Below, piece by piece: positions 1 to 12,095 of a stretch of DNA of 64,000 bases. Position numbers and translations under genes: made by a program. Positions within the stretch are counted from its first letter, which is position 1. Each line of letters starts with the position of its first letter. The notes under the pieces were generated by a model that made no database searches, was not told the DNA's origin, and was given only the letters and a program-made list of their open reading frames with translations. The DNA comes from Rhynchopus sp. YZ270_cl-10 (taxonomy: Eukaryota; Euglenozoa; Diplonemea; Diplonemida; Diplonemidae): positions 1 to 64,000 of the forward strand of contig OZ037873.1 in assembly GCA_964035575.1 (NCBI GenBank). Reading direction: 5' to 3'.

Positions 1-3000
1 CGGGTTTGCGGGTTTGCGGGTTTGCGGGTTTGCGGGTTTGCGGGTTTGCGGGTTTGCGGGTTTGCGGGTTTGCGGGTTTGCGGGTTTGCGGGTTTGCGGG
101 TTTGCGGGTTTGCGGGTTTGCGGGTTTGCGGGTTTGCGGGTTTGCGGGTTTGCGGGTTTGCGGGTTTGCGGGTTTGCGGGTTTGCGGGTTTGCGGGTTTG
201 CGGGTTTGCGGGTCTGCGGGTTTGCGGGTTTGCGGGTTTGCGGGTTTGCGGGTTTGCGGGTTTGCGGGTTTGCGGGTTTGCGGGTTTGCGGGTTTGCGGG
301 TTTGCGGGTTTGCGGGTTTGCGGGTTTGCGGGTTTGCGGGTTTGCGGGTTTGCGGGTTTGCGGGTTTGCGGGTTTGCGGGTTTGCGGGTTTGCGGGTTTG
401 CGGGTTTGCGGGTTTGCGGGTTTGCGGGTTTGCGGGTTTGCGGGTTTGCGGGTTTGCGGGTTTGCGGGTTTGCGGGTTTGCGGGTTTGCGGGTTTGCGGG
501 TTTGCGGGTTTGCGGGTTTGCGGGTTTGCGGGTTTGCGGGTTTGCGGGTTTGCGGGTTTGCGGGTTTGCGGGTTTGCGGGTTTGCGGGTTTGCGGGTTTG
601 CGGGTTTGCGGGTTTGCGGGTTTGCGGGTTTGCGGGTTTGCGGGTTTGCGGGTTTGCGGGTTTGCGGGTTTGCGGGTTTGCGGGTTTGCGGGTTTGCGGG
701 TTTGCGGGTTTGCGGGTTTGCGGGTTTGCGGGTTTGCGGGTTTGCGGGTTTGCGGGTTTGCGGGTTTGCGGGTTTGCGGGTTTGCGGGTTTGCGGGTTTG
801 CGGGTTTGCGGGTTTGCGGGTTTGCGGGTTTGCGGGTTTGCGGGTTTGCGGGTTTGCGGGTTTGCGGGTTTGCGGGTTTGCGGGTTTGCGGGTTTGCGGG
901 TTTGCGGGTTTGCGGGTTTGCGGGTTTGCGGGTTTGCGGGTTTGCGGGTTTGCGGGTTTGCGGGTTTGCGGGTTTGCGGGTTTGCGGGTTTGCGGGTTTG
1001 CGGGTTTGCGGGTTTGCGGGTTTGCGGGTTTGCGGGTTTGCGGGTTTGCGGGTTTGCGGGTTTGCGGGTTTGCGGGTTTGCGGGTTTGCGGGTTTGCGGG
1101 TTTGCGGGTTTGCGGGTTTGCGGGTTTGCGGGTTTGCGGGTTTGCGGGTTTGCGGGTTTGCGGGTTTGCGGGTTTGCGGGTTTGCGGGTTTGCGGGTTTG
1201 CGGGTTTGCGGGTTTGCGGGTTTGCGGGTTTGCGGGTTTGCGGGTTTGCGGGTTTGCGGGTTTGCGGGTTTGCGGGTTTGCGGGTTTGCGGGTTTGCGGG
1301 TTTGCGGGTTTGCGGGTTTGCGGGTTTGCGGGTTTGCGGGTTTGCGGGTTTGCGGGTTTGCGGGTTTGCGGGTTTGCGGGTTTGCGGGTTTGCGGGTTTG
1401 CGGGTTTGCGGGTTTGCGGGTTTGCGGGTTTGCGGGTTTGCGGGTTTGCGGGTTTGCGGGTTTGCGGGTTTGCGGGTTTGCGGGTTTGCGGGTTTGCGGG
1501 TTTGCGGGTTTGCGGGTTTGCGGGTTTGCGGGTTTGCGGGTTTGCGGGTTTGCGGGTTTGCGGGTTTGCGGGTTTGCGGGTTTGCGGGTTTGCGGGTTTG
1601 CGGGTTTGCGGGTTTGCGGGTTTGCGGGTTTGCGGGTTTGCGGGTTTGCGGGTTTGCGGGTTTGCGGGTTTGCGGGTTTGCGGGTTTGCGGGTTTGCGGG
1701 TTTGCGGGTTTGCGGGTTTGCGGGTTTGCGGGTTTGCGGGTTTGCGGGTTTGCGGGTTTGCGGGTTTGCGGGTTTGCGGGTTTGCGGGTTTGCGGGTTTG
1801 CGGGTTTGCGGGTTTGCGGGTTTGCGGGTTTGCGGGTTTGCGGGTTTGCGGGTTTGCGGGTTTGCGGGTTTGCGGGTTTGCGGGTTTGCGGGTTTGCGGG
1901 TTTGCGGGTTTGCGGGTTTGCGGGTTTGCGGGTTTGCGGGTTTGCGGGTTTGCGGGTTTGCGGGTTTGCGGGTTTGCGGGTTTGCGGGTTTGCGGGTTTG
2001 CGGGTTTGCGGGTTTGCGGGTTTGCGGGTTTGCGGGTTTGCGGGTTTGCGGGTTTGCGGGTTTGCGGGTTTGCGGGTTTGCGGGTTTGCGGGTTTGCGGG
2101 TTTGCGGGTTTGCGGGTTTGCGGGTTTGCGGGTTTGCGGGTTTGCGGGTTTGCGGGTTTGCGGGTTTGCGGGTTTGCGGGTTTGCGGGTTTGCGGGTTTG
2201 CGGGTTTGCGGGTTTGCGGGTTTGCGGGTTTGCGGGTTTGCGGGTTTGCGGGTTTGCGGGTTTGCGGGTTTGCGGGTTTGCGGGTTTGCGGGTTTGCGGG
2301 TTTGCGGGTTTGCGGGTTTGCGGGTTTGCGGGTTTGCGGGTTTGCGGGTTTGCGGGTTTGCGGGTTTGCGGGTTTGCGGGTTTGCGGGTTTGCGGGTTTG
2401 CGGGTTTGCGGGTTTGCGGGTTTGCGGGTTTGCGGGTTTGCGGGTTTGCGGGTTTGCGGGTTTGCGGGTTTGCGGGTTTGCGGGTTTGCGGGTTTGCGGG
2501 TTTGCGGGTTTGCGGGTTTGCGGGTTTGCGGGTTTGCGGGTTTGCGGGTTTGCGGGTTTGCGGGTTTGCGGGTTTGCGGGTTTGCGGGTTTGCGGGTTTG
2601 CGGGTTTGCGGGTTTGCGGGTTTGCGGGTTTGCGGGTTTGCGGGTTTGCGGGTTTGCGGGTTTGCGGGTTTGCGGGTTTGCGGGTTTGCGGGTTTGCGGG
2701 TTTGCGGGTTTGCGGGTTTGCGGGTTTGCGGGTTTGCGGGTTTGCGGGTTTGCGGGTTTGCGGGTTTGCGGGTTTGCGGGTTTGCGGGTTTGCGGGTTTG
2801 CGGGTTTGCGGGTTTGCGGGTTTGCGGGTTTGCGGGTTTGCGGGTTTGCGGGTTTGCGGGTTTGCGGGTTTGCGGGTTTGCGGGTTTGCGGGTTTGCGGG
2901 TTTGCGGGTTTGCGGGTTTGCGGGTTTGCGGGTTTGCGGGTTTGCGGGTTTGCGGGTTTGCGGGTTTGCGGGTTTGCGGGTTTGCGGGTTTGCGGGTTTG

Positions 3001-6000
3001 CGGGTTTGCGGGTTTGCGGGTTTGCGGGTTTGCGGGTTTGCGGGTTTGCGGGTTTGCGGGTTTGCGGGTTTGCGGGTTTGCGGGTTTGCGGGTTTGCGGG
3101 TTTGCGGGTTTGCGGGTTTGCGGGTTTGCGGGTTTGCGGGTTTGCGGGTTTGCGGGTTTGCGGGTTTGCGGGTTTGCGGGTTTGCGGGTTTGCGGGTTTG
3201 CGGGTTTGCGGGTTTGCGGGTTTGCGGGTTTGCGGGTTTGCGGGTTTGCGGGTTTGCGGGTTTGCGGGTTTGCGGGTTTGCGGGTTTGCGGGTTTGCGGG
3301 TTTGCGGGTTTGCGGGTTTGCGGGTTTGCGGGTTTGCGGGTTTGCGGGTTTGCGGGTTTGCGGGTTTGCGGGTTTGCGGGTTTGCGGGTTTGCGGGTTTG
3401 CGGGTTTGCGGGTTTGCGGGTTTGCGGGTTTGCGGGTTTGCGGGTTTGCGGGTTTGCGGGTTTGCGGGTTTGCGGGTTTGCGGGTTTGCGGGTTTGCGGG
3501 TTTGCGGGTTTGCGGGTTTGCGGGTTTGCGGGTTTGCGGGTTTGCGGGTTTGCGGGTTTGCGGGTTTGCGGGTTTGCGGGTTTGCGGGTTTGCGGGTTTG
3601 CGGGTTTGCGGGTTTGCGGGTTTGCGGGTTTGCGGGTTTGCGGGTTTGCGGGTTTGCGGGTTTGCGGGTTTGCGGGTTTGCGGGTTTGCGGGTTTGCGGG
3701 TTTGCGGGTTTGCGGGTTTGCGGGTTTGCGGGTTTGCGGGTTTGCGGGTTTGCGGGTTTGCGGGTTTGCGGGTTTGCGGGTTTGCGGGTTTGCGGGTTTG
3801 CGGGTTTGCGGGTTTGCGGGTTTGCGGGTTTGCGGGTTTGCGGGTTTGCGGGTTTGCGGGTTTGCGGGTTTGCGGGTTTGCGGGTTTGCGGGTTTGCGGG
3901 TTTGCGGGTTTGCGGGTTTGCGGGTTTGCGGGTTTGCGGGTTTGCGGGTTTGCGGGTTTGCGGGTTTGCGGGTTTGCGGGTTTGCGGGTTTGCGGGTTTG
4001 CGGGTTTGCGGGTTTGCGGGTTTGCGGGTTTGCGGGTTTGCGGGTTTGCGGGTTTGCGGGTTTGCGGGTTTGCGGGTTTGCGGGTTTGCGGGTTTGCGGG
4101 TTTGCGGGTTTGCGGGTTTGCGGGTTTGCGGGTTTGCGGGTTTGCGGGTTTGCGGGTTTGCGGGTTTGCGGGTTTGCGGGTTTGCGGGTTTGCGGGTTTG
4201 CGGGTTTGCGGGTTTGCGGGTTTGCGGGTTTGCGGGTTTGCGGGTTTGCGGGTTTGCGGGTTTGCGGGTTTGCGGGTTTGCGGGTTTGCGGGTTTGCGGG
4301 TTTGCGGGTTTGCGGGTTTGCGGGTTTGCGGGTTTGCGGGTTTGCGGGTTTGCGGGTTTGCGGGTTTGCGGGTTTGCGGGTTTGCGGGTTTGCGGGTTTG
4401 CGGGTTTGCGGGTTTGCGGGTTTGCGGGTTTGCGGGTTTGCGGGTTTGCGGGTTTGCGGGTTTGCGGGTTTGCGGGTTTGCGGGTTTGCGGGTTTGCGGG
4501 TTTGCGGGTTTGCGGGTTTGCGGGTTTGCGGGTTTGCGGGTTTGCGGGTTTGCGGGTTTGCGGGTTTGCGGGTTTGCGGGTTTGCGGGTTTGCGGGTTTG
4601 CGGGTTTGCGGGTTTGCGGGTTTGCGGGTTTGCGGGTTTGCGGGTTTGCGGGTTTGCGGGTTTGCGGGTTTGCGGGTTTGCGGGTTTGCGGGTTTGCGGG
4701 TTTGCGGGTTTGCGGGTTTGCGGGTTTGCGGGTTTGCGGGTTTGCGGGTTTGCGGGTTTGCGGGTTTGCGGGTTTGCGGGTTTGCGGGTTTGCGGGTTTG
4801 CGGGTTTGCGGGTTTGCGGGTTTGCGGGTTTGCGGGTTTGCGGGTTTGCGGGTTTGCGGGTTTGCGGGTTTGCGGGTTTGCGGGTTTGCGGGTTTGCGGG
4901 TTTGCGGGTTTGCGGGTTTGCGGGTTTGCGGGTTTGCGGGTTTGCGGGTTTGCGGGTTTGCGGGTTTGCGGGTTTGCGGGTTTGCGGGTTTGCGGGTTTG
5001 CGGGTTTGCGGGTTTGCGGGTTTGCGGGTTTGCGGGTTTGCGGGTTTGCGGGTTTGCGGGTTTGCGGGTTTGCGGGTTTGCGGGTTTGCGGGTTTGCGGG
5101 TTTGCGGGTTTGCGGGTTTGCGGGTTTGCGGGTTTGCGGGTTTGCGGGTTTGCGGGTTTGCGGGTTTGCGGGTTTGCGGGTTTGCGGGTTTGCGGGTTTG
5201 CGGGTTTGCGGGTTTGCGGGTTTGCGGGTTTGCGGGTTTGCGGGTTTGCGGGTTTGCGGGTTTGCGGGTTTGCGGGTTTGCGGGTTTGCGGGTTTGCGGG
5301 TTTGCGGGTTTGCGGGTTTGCGGGTTTGCGGGTTTGCGGGTTTGCGGGTTTGCGGGTTTGCGGGTTTGCGGGTTTGCGGGTTTGCGGGTTTGCGGGTTTG
5401 CGGGTTTGCGGGTTTGCGGGTTTGCGGGTTTGCGGGTTTGCGGGTTTGCGGGTTTGCGGGTTTGCGGGTTTGCGGGTTTGCGGGTTTGCGGGTTTGCGGG
5501 TTTGCGGGTTTGCGGGTTTGCGGGTTTGCGGGTTTGCGGGTTTGCGGGTTTGCGGGTTTGCGGGTTTGCGGGTTTGCGGGTTTGCGGGTTTGCGGGTTTG
5601 CGGGTTTGCGGGTTTGCGGGTTTGCGGGTTTGCGGGTTTGCGGGTTTGCGGGTTTGCGGGTTTGCGGGTTTGCGGGTTTGCGGGTTTGCGGGTTTGCGGG
5701 TTTGCGGGTTTGCGGGTTTGCGGGTTTGCGGGTTTGCGGGTTTGCGGGTTTGCGGGTTTGCGGGTTTGCGGGTTTGCGGGTTTGCGGGTTTGCGGGTTTG
5801 CGGGTTTGCGGGTTTGCGGGTTTGCGGGTTTGCGGGTTTGCGGGTTTGCGGGTTTGCGGGTTTGCGGGTTTGCGGGTTTGCGGGTTTGCGGGTTTGCGGG
5901 TTTGCGGGTTTGCGGGTTTGCGGGTTTGCGGGTTTGCGGGTTTGCGGGTTTGCGGGTTTGCGGGTTTGCGGGTTTGCGGGTTTGCGGGTTTGCGGGTTTG

Positions 6001-6993
6001 CGGGTTTGCGGGTTTGCGGGTTTGCGGGTTTGCGGGTTTGCGGGTTTGCGGGTTTGCGGGTTTGCGGGTTTGCGGGTTTGCGGGTTTGCGGGTTTGCGGG
6101 TTTGCGGGTTTGCGGGTTTGCGGGTTTGCGGGTTTGCGGGTTTGCGGGTTTGCGGGTTTGCGGGTTTGCGGGTTTGCGGGTTTGCGGGTTTGCGGGTTTG
6201 CGGGTTTGCGGGTTTGCGGGTTTGCGGGTTTGCGGGTTTGCGGGTTTGCGGGTTTGCGGGTTTGCGGGTTTGCGGGTTTGCGGGTTTGCGGGTTTGCGGG
6301 TTTGCGGGTTTGCGGGTTTGCGGGTTTGCGGGTTTGCGGGTTTGCGGGTTTGCGGGTTTGCGGGTTTGCGGGTTTGCGGGTTTGCGGGTTTGCGGGTTTG
6401 CGGGTTTGCGGGTTTACGGGTTTGCGGGTTTGCGGGTTTGCGGGTTTGCGGGTTTGCGGGTTTGCGGGTTTGCGGGTTTGCGGGTTTACGGGTTTGCGGG
6501 TTTGCGGGTTTGCGGGTTTGCGGGTTTGCGGGTTTGCGGGTTTGCGGGTTTGCGGGTTTACGGGTTTGCGGGTTTGCGGGTTTGCGGGTTTGCGGGTTTG
6601 CGGGTTTGCGGGTTTGCGGGTTTGCGGGTTTGCGGGTTTGCGGGTTTGCGGGTTTGCGGGTTTGCGGGTTTGCGGGTTTGCGGGTTTGCGGGTTTGCGGG
6701 TTTGCGGGTTTGCGGGTTTGCGGGTTTGCGGGTTTGCGGGTTTGCGGGTTTGCGGGTTTGCGGGTTTGCGGGTTTGCGGGTTTGCGGGTTTGCGGGTTTG
6801 CGGGTTTACGGGTTTGCGGGTTTACGGGTTTGCGGGTTTACGGGTTTGCGGGTTTGCGGGTTTGCGGGTTTGCGGGTTTGCGGGTTTACGGGTTTGCGGG
6901 TTTGCGGGTTTGCGGGTTTGCGGGTTTGCGGGTTTGCGGGTTTACGGGTTTGCGGGTTTGCGGGTTTGCGGGTTTGCGGGTTTACGGGTTTGC
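1..6993 (+). repeat. CGGGTTTG 8-bp satellite array, about 874 copies
   Basis: An almost unbroken tandem array of the octamer CGGGTTTG starts at the first base of the window, so its true left end is unseen. One C-for-T variant lies near 213. CGGGTTTA variants appear only from about 6415 onward and become frequent near the right edge. Eight is not a multiple of three and the unit has no stop codon, so all three plus-strand frames are open for over 2,300 codons. This is an artefact of the repeat and not a gene. The same octamer recurs at 8826-9308, 12031-12090 and, inverted, near 23850. It does not match the TTAGGG telomere of Euglenozoa. Confidence 0.97.
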
Positions 6994-8825
6994 GTAATTG
7001 CCTTTATAGATACATGGCTTTAAGACTACACCAAATTGAAATATGTGAAAGTCAGCATTTGCGGTGCTGAACCACACAAACCTGCCACAAAAAAGCGAGA
7101 TAATTTGTAGACATTAGACTCAGAAATGATATGGGGCCAAATGAGGTTCAAAACCAGCTCTAACCAATAGCTATCTGGTAGTACTCATTATTGGTAGTGG
7201 CCAAATAGTCTGTCTCTCAACCACACCTGAGATGTCATGTTTCAGCGAGCTTTATTATAATGGAATATTATGGAAGAGTTTTTCTGGACTAAACCGGTCG
7301 GTACAACTCTCTGCCAATTTTTACCAAGACTTCTTACATACACATGTACCATTATCTACCATTACCTGAAGAGCAAATTATCTTCACACCCACACCGTGA
7401 AATAATCTACCGACTTTCTTCACTCCTGAATATTATGAGCAAAAGTTCTGTCAAAAACCTGGCACTAAAAGCGAACTGCAGACGTATTTTTATGTTATTA
7501 TTAGCGGAGGAGCCTTTGAACCACACCATCCTGCGACACATAATTTTTCTGAGAATCAGTCATTATTAGCGGCGGATCTAAATAGCCTAATAACAATCAG
7601 CCTGTTCTACATTAGCAGTGAATATAAGCGGTGGAGCAAAGTGCCTCTCAACCACACCCTCCTGCTCCTACATTTTAGCAACCTTTCTTCCATGCACAAA
7701 TGAAATAAATCCGCCAACACTTTAGCAAACTATCTTCTCTATTCGAATATGTCAGTATTAATATCATAGAAATAAAATAGTCTCTCATTGAGACTCAACC
7801 ACATTATTCATTGAAAGATTTTGATTTTTGATTCTCCGTAGTCTGTGCGTGCTGTGATGGGGTCAATTTACGCTGCGAAAAGGGTATATTCTTAACCTAA
7901 AAATGCATGTATCAGTTTTTATCCACCATATTATTTACATGGTGAAACGTTGCGAGCTTTTTTCTCACATATTAGTGATATTGAGCCAAATAGGTTCACA
8001 ACCACACCAGTCTGTTATGTGGCAGCATATTTGCTGCGTGAGCAAAATATCCAAATATTCAATAACACGAACCTGCTGTTTTTAGCATAATATTAGAAGC
8101 TACATCCTGTCGTAGATTTTATATCCTATACCCAAATTGTGAACCCAATATCTCCACAGTTAAGTGGTACGTGGGGAAACTCAAATGTCTTCTCACCCAG
8201 AGCCTCCTGCCAAATGTTAGTGTTAGAGCTTTCAATTTTCATAGAAATCTAAAAAATTCGTAGAGGAACAAATATTAGTATAAATTGCGTCAGATCCCAA
8301 CGTTGCGCGCAGACCATGCCTCCGTTTGTGAGCTTTTCTGTACTACTACCACCAATGCCTCAACCACACCATTTTAGCAAGCTCTTTTCGCGTTTGTGGC
8401 CACACCAGCTTATTGCAGTCAATATTCTCTGCGGAGCCAAATAGCCTCTCAACTACACAAACCTGCTGTTTTTAGCAGTATTTAGTGCAATCAGTTGTTA
8501 TTAGAGCCCAAATCCTGCCATAAATAAGCTGCAGAGCGAAATACCTCTAAACTATACCATCTTGCTACAGTTTATAACACGTTACTATAATCAATTACTC
8601 TGTACATATTAATCACTCATGTCAGCAGTATTCATAATAATTCACGGCGGAGCAAAATGCCTCATACCCACCCCATCATGCCTCATGCATGCTTTTCCGT
8701 GCCATTCAGGTTCTCCAGTGAATTTTAGGTTACATTGCGTGTTTACATATCATTACTCATACCTTAATCGCATCAACACAAAGTAGGTATAACCAAACCA
8801 CATATTAGCGAGCTTTCTTCTTGTG
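6994..8825. repeat. AT-rich spacer made of degenerate repeats with a CAACCACACC core
   Basis: The spacer between the two CGGGTTTG arrays has no convincing gene. Short phrases recur about a dozen times at irregular intervals of roughly 80-150 bp: a GGAGCAAA or GAGCCAAATAG box, then CTCAACCACACC, then CCTGC, then TTTTAGCA, often followed by GCTTTCTTC. Examples lie near 7071, 7220, 7520, 7648, 8000, 8361, 8451 and 8550. This looks like an old, strongly diverged tandem satellite. The open frames here (for example 7270-7569) are short, with no recognisable domains. Confidence 0.55.
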
Positions 8826-9308
8826 CGGGTTTGCGGGTTTGCGGGTTTGCGGGTTTGCGGGTTTGCGGGTTTGCGGGTTTACGGGTTTGCGGGTTTGCGG
8901 GTTTGCGGGTTTGCGGGTTTGCGGGTTTGCGGGTTTGCGGGTTTGCGGGTTTGCGGGTTTGCGGGTTTGCGGGTTTGCGGGTTTGCGGGTTTGCGGGTTT
9001 ACGGGTTTGCGGGTTTGCGGGTTTGCGGGTTTGCGGGTTTGCGGGTTTGCGGGTTTGCGGGTTTGCGGGTTTGCGGGTTTGCGGGTTTGCGGGTTTGCGG
9101 GTTTGCGGGTTTGCGGGTTTGCGGGTTTGCGGGTTTGCGGGTTTGCGGGTTTGCGGGTTTGCGGGTTTGCGGGTTTGCGGGTTTGCGGGTTTGCGGGTTT
9201 ACGGGTTTGCGGGTTTGCGGGTTTGCGGGTTTGCGGGTTTGCGGGTTTGCGGGTTTGCGGGTTTGCGGGTTTGCGGGTTTGCGGGTTTGCGGGTTTGCGG
9301 GTTTGCGG
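8826..9308 (+). repeat. CGGGTTTG satellite array, about 60 copies
   Basis: Second array of the same octamer in the same orientation as the large array. Only three CGGGTTTA variants are seen (near 8881, 9001 and 9200). It starts abruptly after a TTTCTTCTTGTG segment and ends abruptly in TTTTCG. Confidence 0.97.
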
Positions 9309-9617
9309 TTTTCGTTTGGGGGTATTTCTTATCGCAGAGAATGTGCAAATTACTTCTTCCTGCGCAAAAATATGGGTTCCCCTTTTTTATATGCACATGC
9401 AGATTGGTTTTAATTTTGTCAAAATTTTCAAGATCATTTTTTAATTATTTTTTTTTGAAAACTTAGTTGTGAGACTTTTTTATTTTCCTTCTTGAAAACG
9501 CAAAACTTTCTCCCACCCACCATTTTATATTTTCTACAATACAATTTCTAGCAATTTATCACAACTATTCAAAACTCACATAACAGTGGTCTGGGTACTT
9601 TACTTTTTGCAAAAAAA

Positions 9618-10607
9618 ATGAAAAGACAACGAAGCGAGGAAAGATCTGATGATGGGCACACTAAGAAGAAGGCTAATACAAAGACAACAGAAGCTGAAGA
9701 GGGAAACACTTCCCCAAAACGAAAGAGAGATGATGAGGGATTTATGTGCGACCATTGTGGCTCATACTTTACACATGAAAAGCAGAGCAAGAATCACAAA
9801 CAGACAAAGAAGTGCAAAGAAACTTGCCCAAAGTGCCGAGTGAGGTTTCCGTCTAAGAATGCTAGATACAAACACCAAAAGACCTGTGCAGGAGAATGTC
9901 AGACAGCCCCACCCCAGAAGAAACCCAAGATGGAAGCTGATAAAAAAAATAACCGTTTTACATGTTCGCAATGTGATGCTTCGTACAAAAATGTATGGAA
10001 ACTAAATGAGCACCTTGAAAAATGTGTGAAGGTGTGCATATTGTGTAGACGGGAGTGTGAAGAAAACCATATGTGCTTAGGGAAGATCTGCTGTCAGCAC
10101 TGTGGTGAAGAGTTTGATGATGTGAAAAACCTTACTGCACATGAGGCTACATGCAAAACACAATGCCAGTATTGCTATTATCAATTTACAGATATGAGAT
10201 CACTCCAAAATCATACACCATTCTGCATCCGGTTCAGAGTTCTGAACGGAAAGTCCCGCTATAAGTCCGACATATTTCTCCAAGCAGATGAGGCTACATT
10301 AGCACTTCCGCACCACAAAACGAATTCTTCTACACCTGCAGAGTCCGCTTTAATTGCAGCTGCATTGTGTTTGACAGCAGCAGAATTGCCAAGAGCTCTT
10401 CACATGGACGGCAGCCCATTATCCTCCTGGACGTTTCATACAGCAGAAATGTTTCGCGTTTCTGGGCAGAAGACTTCTGCACGACCTCACTATGCCACAC
10501 AGCAGAATCTGATAAAGTTCCAAATTGTTCTGCTGTGGTGTCATAAGAATGTGCAGAAGAAGGCGCTCACTTTGGCCGGTGAGAGTATTGTCATGCCACA
10601 AAAATAA
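9618..10607 (+). CDS. Protein with a tandem C2HC zinc-finger array, possibly a fragment
   Basis: An ATG-initiated frame of 329 codons. Residues 1-42 are highly charged and basic, with KRKR-type stretches that could act as nuclear localisation signals. Five regular fingers of the pattern C-x2-C-x12-H-x3-5-C follow: C44/C47/H60/C66, C70/C73/H86/C90, C116/C119/H132/C136, C159/C162/H175/C179 and C183/C186/H199/C203. An irregular cysteine group (C140, C143, C147, H151, C153) sits between the third and fourth. Each finger ends 3-4 residues before the next begins, so they form a continuous array, suggesting nucleic-acid binding. After residue 210 the composition changes and no domain is visible; this half may be read-through of an intron or non-coding DNA, or the protein may be a decayed piece of a mobile-element protein. 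An A-rich stretch with AATAAA follows the stop. Function not recognised. Confidence 0.6.
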   Translation: MKRQRSEERSDDGHTKKKANTKTTEAEEGNTSPKRKRDDEGFMCDHCGSYFTHEKQSKNHKQTKKCKETCPKCRVRFPSKNARYKHQKTCAGECQTAPPQKKPKMEADKKNNRFTCSQCDASYKNVWKLNEHLEKCVKVCILCRRECEENHMCLGKICCQHCGEEFDDVKNLTAHEATCKTQCQYCYYQFTDMRSLQNHTPFCIRFRVLNGKSRYKSDIFLQADEATLALPHHKTNSSTPAESALIAAALCLTAAELPRALHMDGSPLSSWTFHTAEMFRVSGQKTSARPHYATQQNLIKFQIVLLWCHKNVQKKALTLAGESIVMPQK

Positions 10608-10750
10608 AGATCAAAAAAAGAAAAAAAGGGAAAACAGAATATTTCTGTAGTAAAAACGCATAAAAGAATCGATCCACCTAGTTTTCCAGTTGTAAATTAC
10701 TTACCAATCAACCCAACTGTCCTACAGGAACTTACACAAAAACCAAAAAA

Positions 10751-11410
10751 CATGTAAAAACTGATACATGCATTTTAGGTCAAAAATACCCATTTCTCAG
10801 CGCAAATTGACCCCATCACTGCACGCACAGACTCCGGAGAGCCAAAATCAAAATTTTTTTTTTTCGATTTTTTGTAGGCAAAAATTGGTGGGAAAATTTT
10901 TTTTGGTCAAAAATCCTGGTTTTTGGGTCTCATACATGTGTATGACCAAATTTCAGGTGGTCAAAAGTGGAGTCTGACCCCCATGTCCAGGTTATGGAAA
11001 TGTCCTATGAAGCCATTGCCGAAGGAATTTTGTACTTTTGAGCATCAGAAATTAGGTACTGACCAAAAAACCCACACAAAACCCAAAAACACCAAAAATC
11101 ATGTAAAAACTGATACATGCATTTTAGGTCAAAAATACCCATTTCTCAGCGCAAATTGACCCCACCACAGCACGCACAGACTCCGGAGAGCCAAAATCAA
11201 AAATTTTTTTTTTCGATTTTTTGTAGGCAAAAATTGCTGGGAAATTTTTTTTTGGTCAAAAATCCTGGTTTTTGGGTCTCATACATGTGTATGACCAAAT
11301 TTTAGGTGGTCAAAAGTGGAGTCTGACCCCCATGTCCAGGTTATGGAAATGTCCTATGAAGCCATTGCCGAAGGAATTTTGTACTTTTGAGCATCAGAAA
11401 TTAGGTACTG
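10751..11410. repeat. Tandem duplication of about 310 bp, period 349 bp
   Basis: Two near-identical copies (10751-11060 and 11100-11410), each starting CATGTAAAAACTGATACATG and ending near TTAGGTACTG. They differ by a few substitutions and indels in poly-T runs. No gene is visible; the small open frames are copies of each other. Confidence 0.9.
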
Positions 11411-12019
11411 AAAAATTTTTCCACACAAATTTGACCTGGTACTCAAGGTCAATTTGACCTTGGGTTTTCTCTCAGGGTCTTGTGACCAATTTTAATCATG
11501 TTAAAAATGGAATCTGACCCCCATGTCCAGGTCATAAAAATGCCCAATGAGTCATTTAAAGCCACTGATTTGACCTTTTGAGCAGTTGTAGTTATATGTG
11601 GCCCAATTTTCCCAGCCAGAAAATGACCCCAAAAATCACGAAAAAAAATATTTTCAAGCCGATACTCTTACACACCTAAATTTGGCCCTAAGTGTCAAAA
11701 GTGGGCCTCCAGGGTCGCAATAGCCTCATTTTATGGGGATACTGGCCATATTTCATGGTTATCTCGTTTTTTGAAATTTTTATAACATATACACCCAGTA
11801 CCTCAGAAACACAAAATATCGCAATTTTACTCACAAAAATAGCCGTGAAATGCCGCACACATTTTAGATATTCCCAGATCCTGGGGACTGAGGCCCCCGG
11901 TCGGGGCTGTCGTTTCTGGGCCCATAATACTGGAGTATCATATCAGAATCACTCGGAAGTAGCAAACCGCCATGAAAGATGAGATGCCAAAAGCAAGCCC
12001 TCTATTCCGTAATAACTAG
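11411..12019. other. Non-coding spacer
   Basis: AT-rich sequence carrying weak echoes of the preceding duplication (for example TCTGACCCCCATGTCCAGG near 11513). No gene, RNA or regulatory site could be supported. Confidence 0.5.
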
Positions 12020-12090
12020 AAACCCGCAAACCGGGTTTGCGGGTTTGCGGGTTTGCGGGTTTACGGGTTTACGGGTTTGCGGGTTTGCGG
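12020..12090 (+). repeat. Short CGGGTTTG array with an inverted junction
   Basis: About 7.5 copies of the octamer start at 12031, with two CGGGTTTA variants. Immediately before them, AAACCCGCAAACC (12020-12032) is the inverted form, so the array starts with a head-to-head palindrome. It lies directly beyond the T-run terminator of the Tyr tRNA gene. Confidence 0.9.
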
Positions 12091-12095
12091 AAAAA

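Noticed and set aside
1-7070. Three overlapping open frames of over 2,300 codons (RVCGFAGL repeats)
   Set aside because: They come from an 8-bp unit without stop codons, so every plus-strand frame is open. There is no non-repeat coding sequence, and the longest frame ends soon after the array.
1-9308. Telomere at the left window end
   Set aside because: Unit CGGGTTTG is not TTAGGG-like, similar arrays occur internally, and no subtelomeric gene family is seen. A non-standard telomere cannot be fully excluded because the array starts at base 1.
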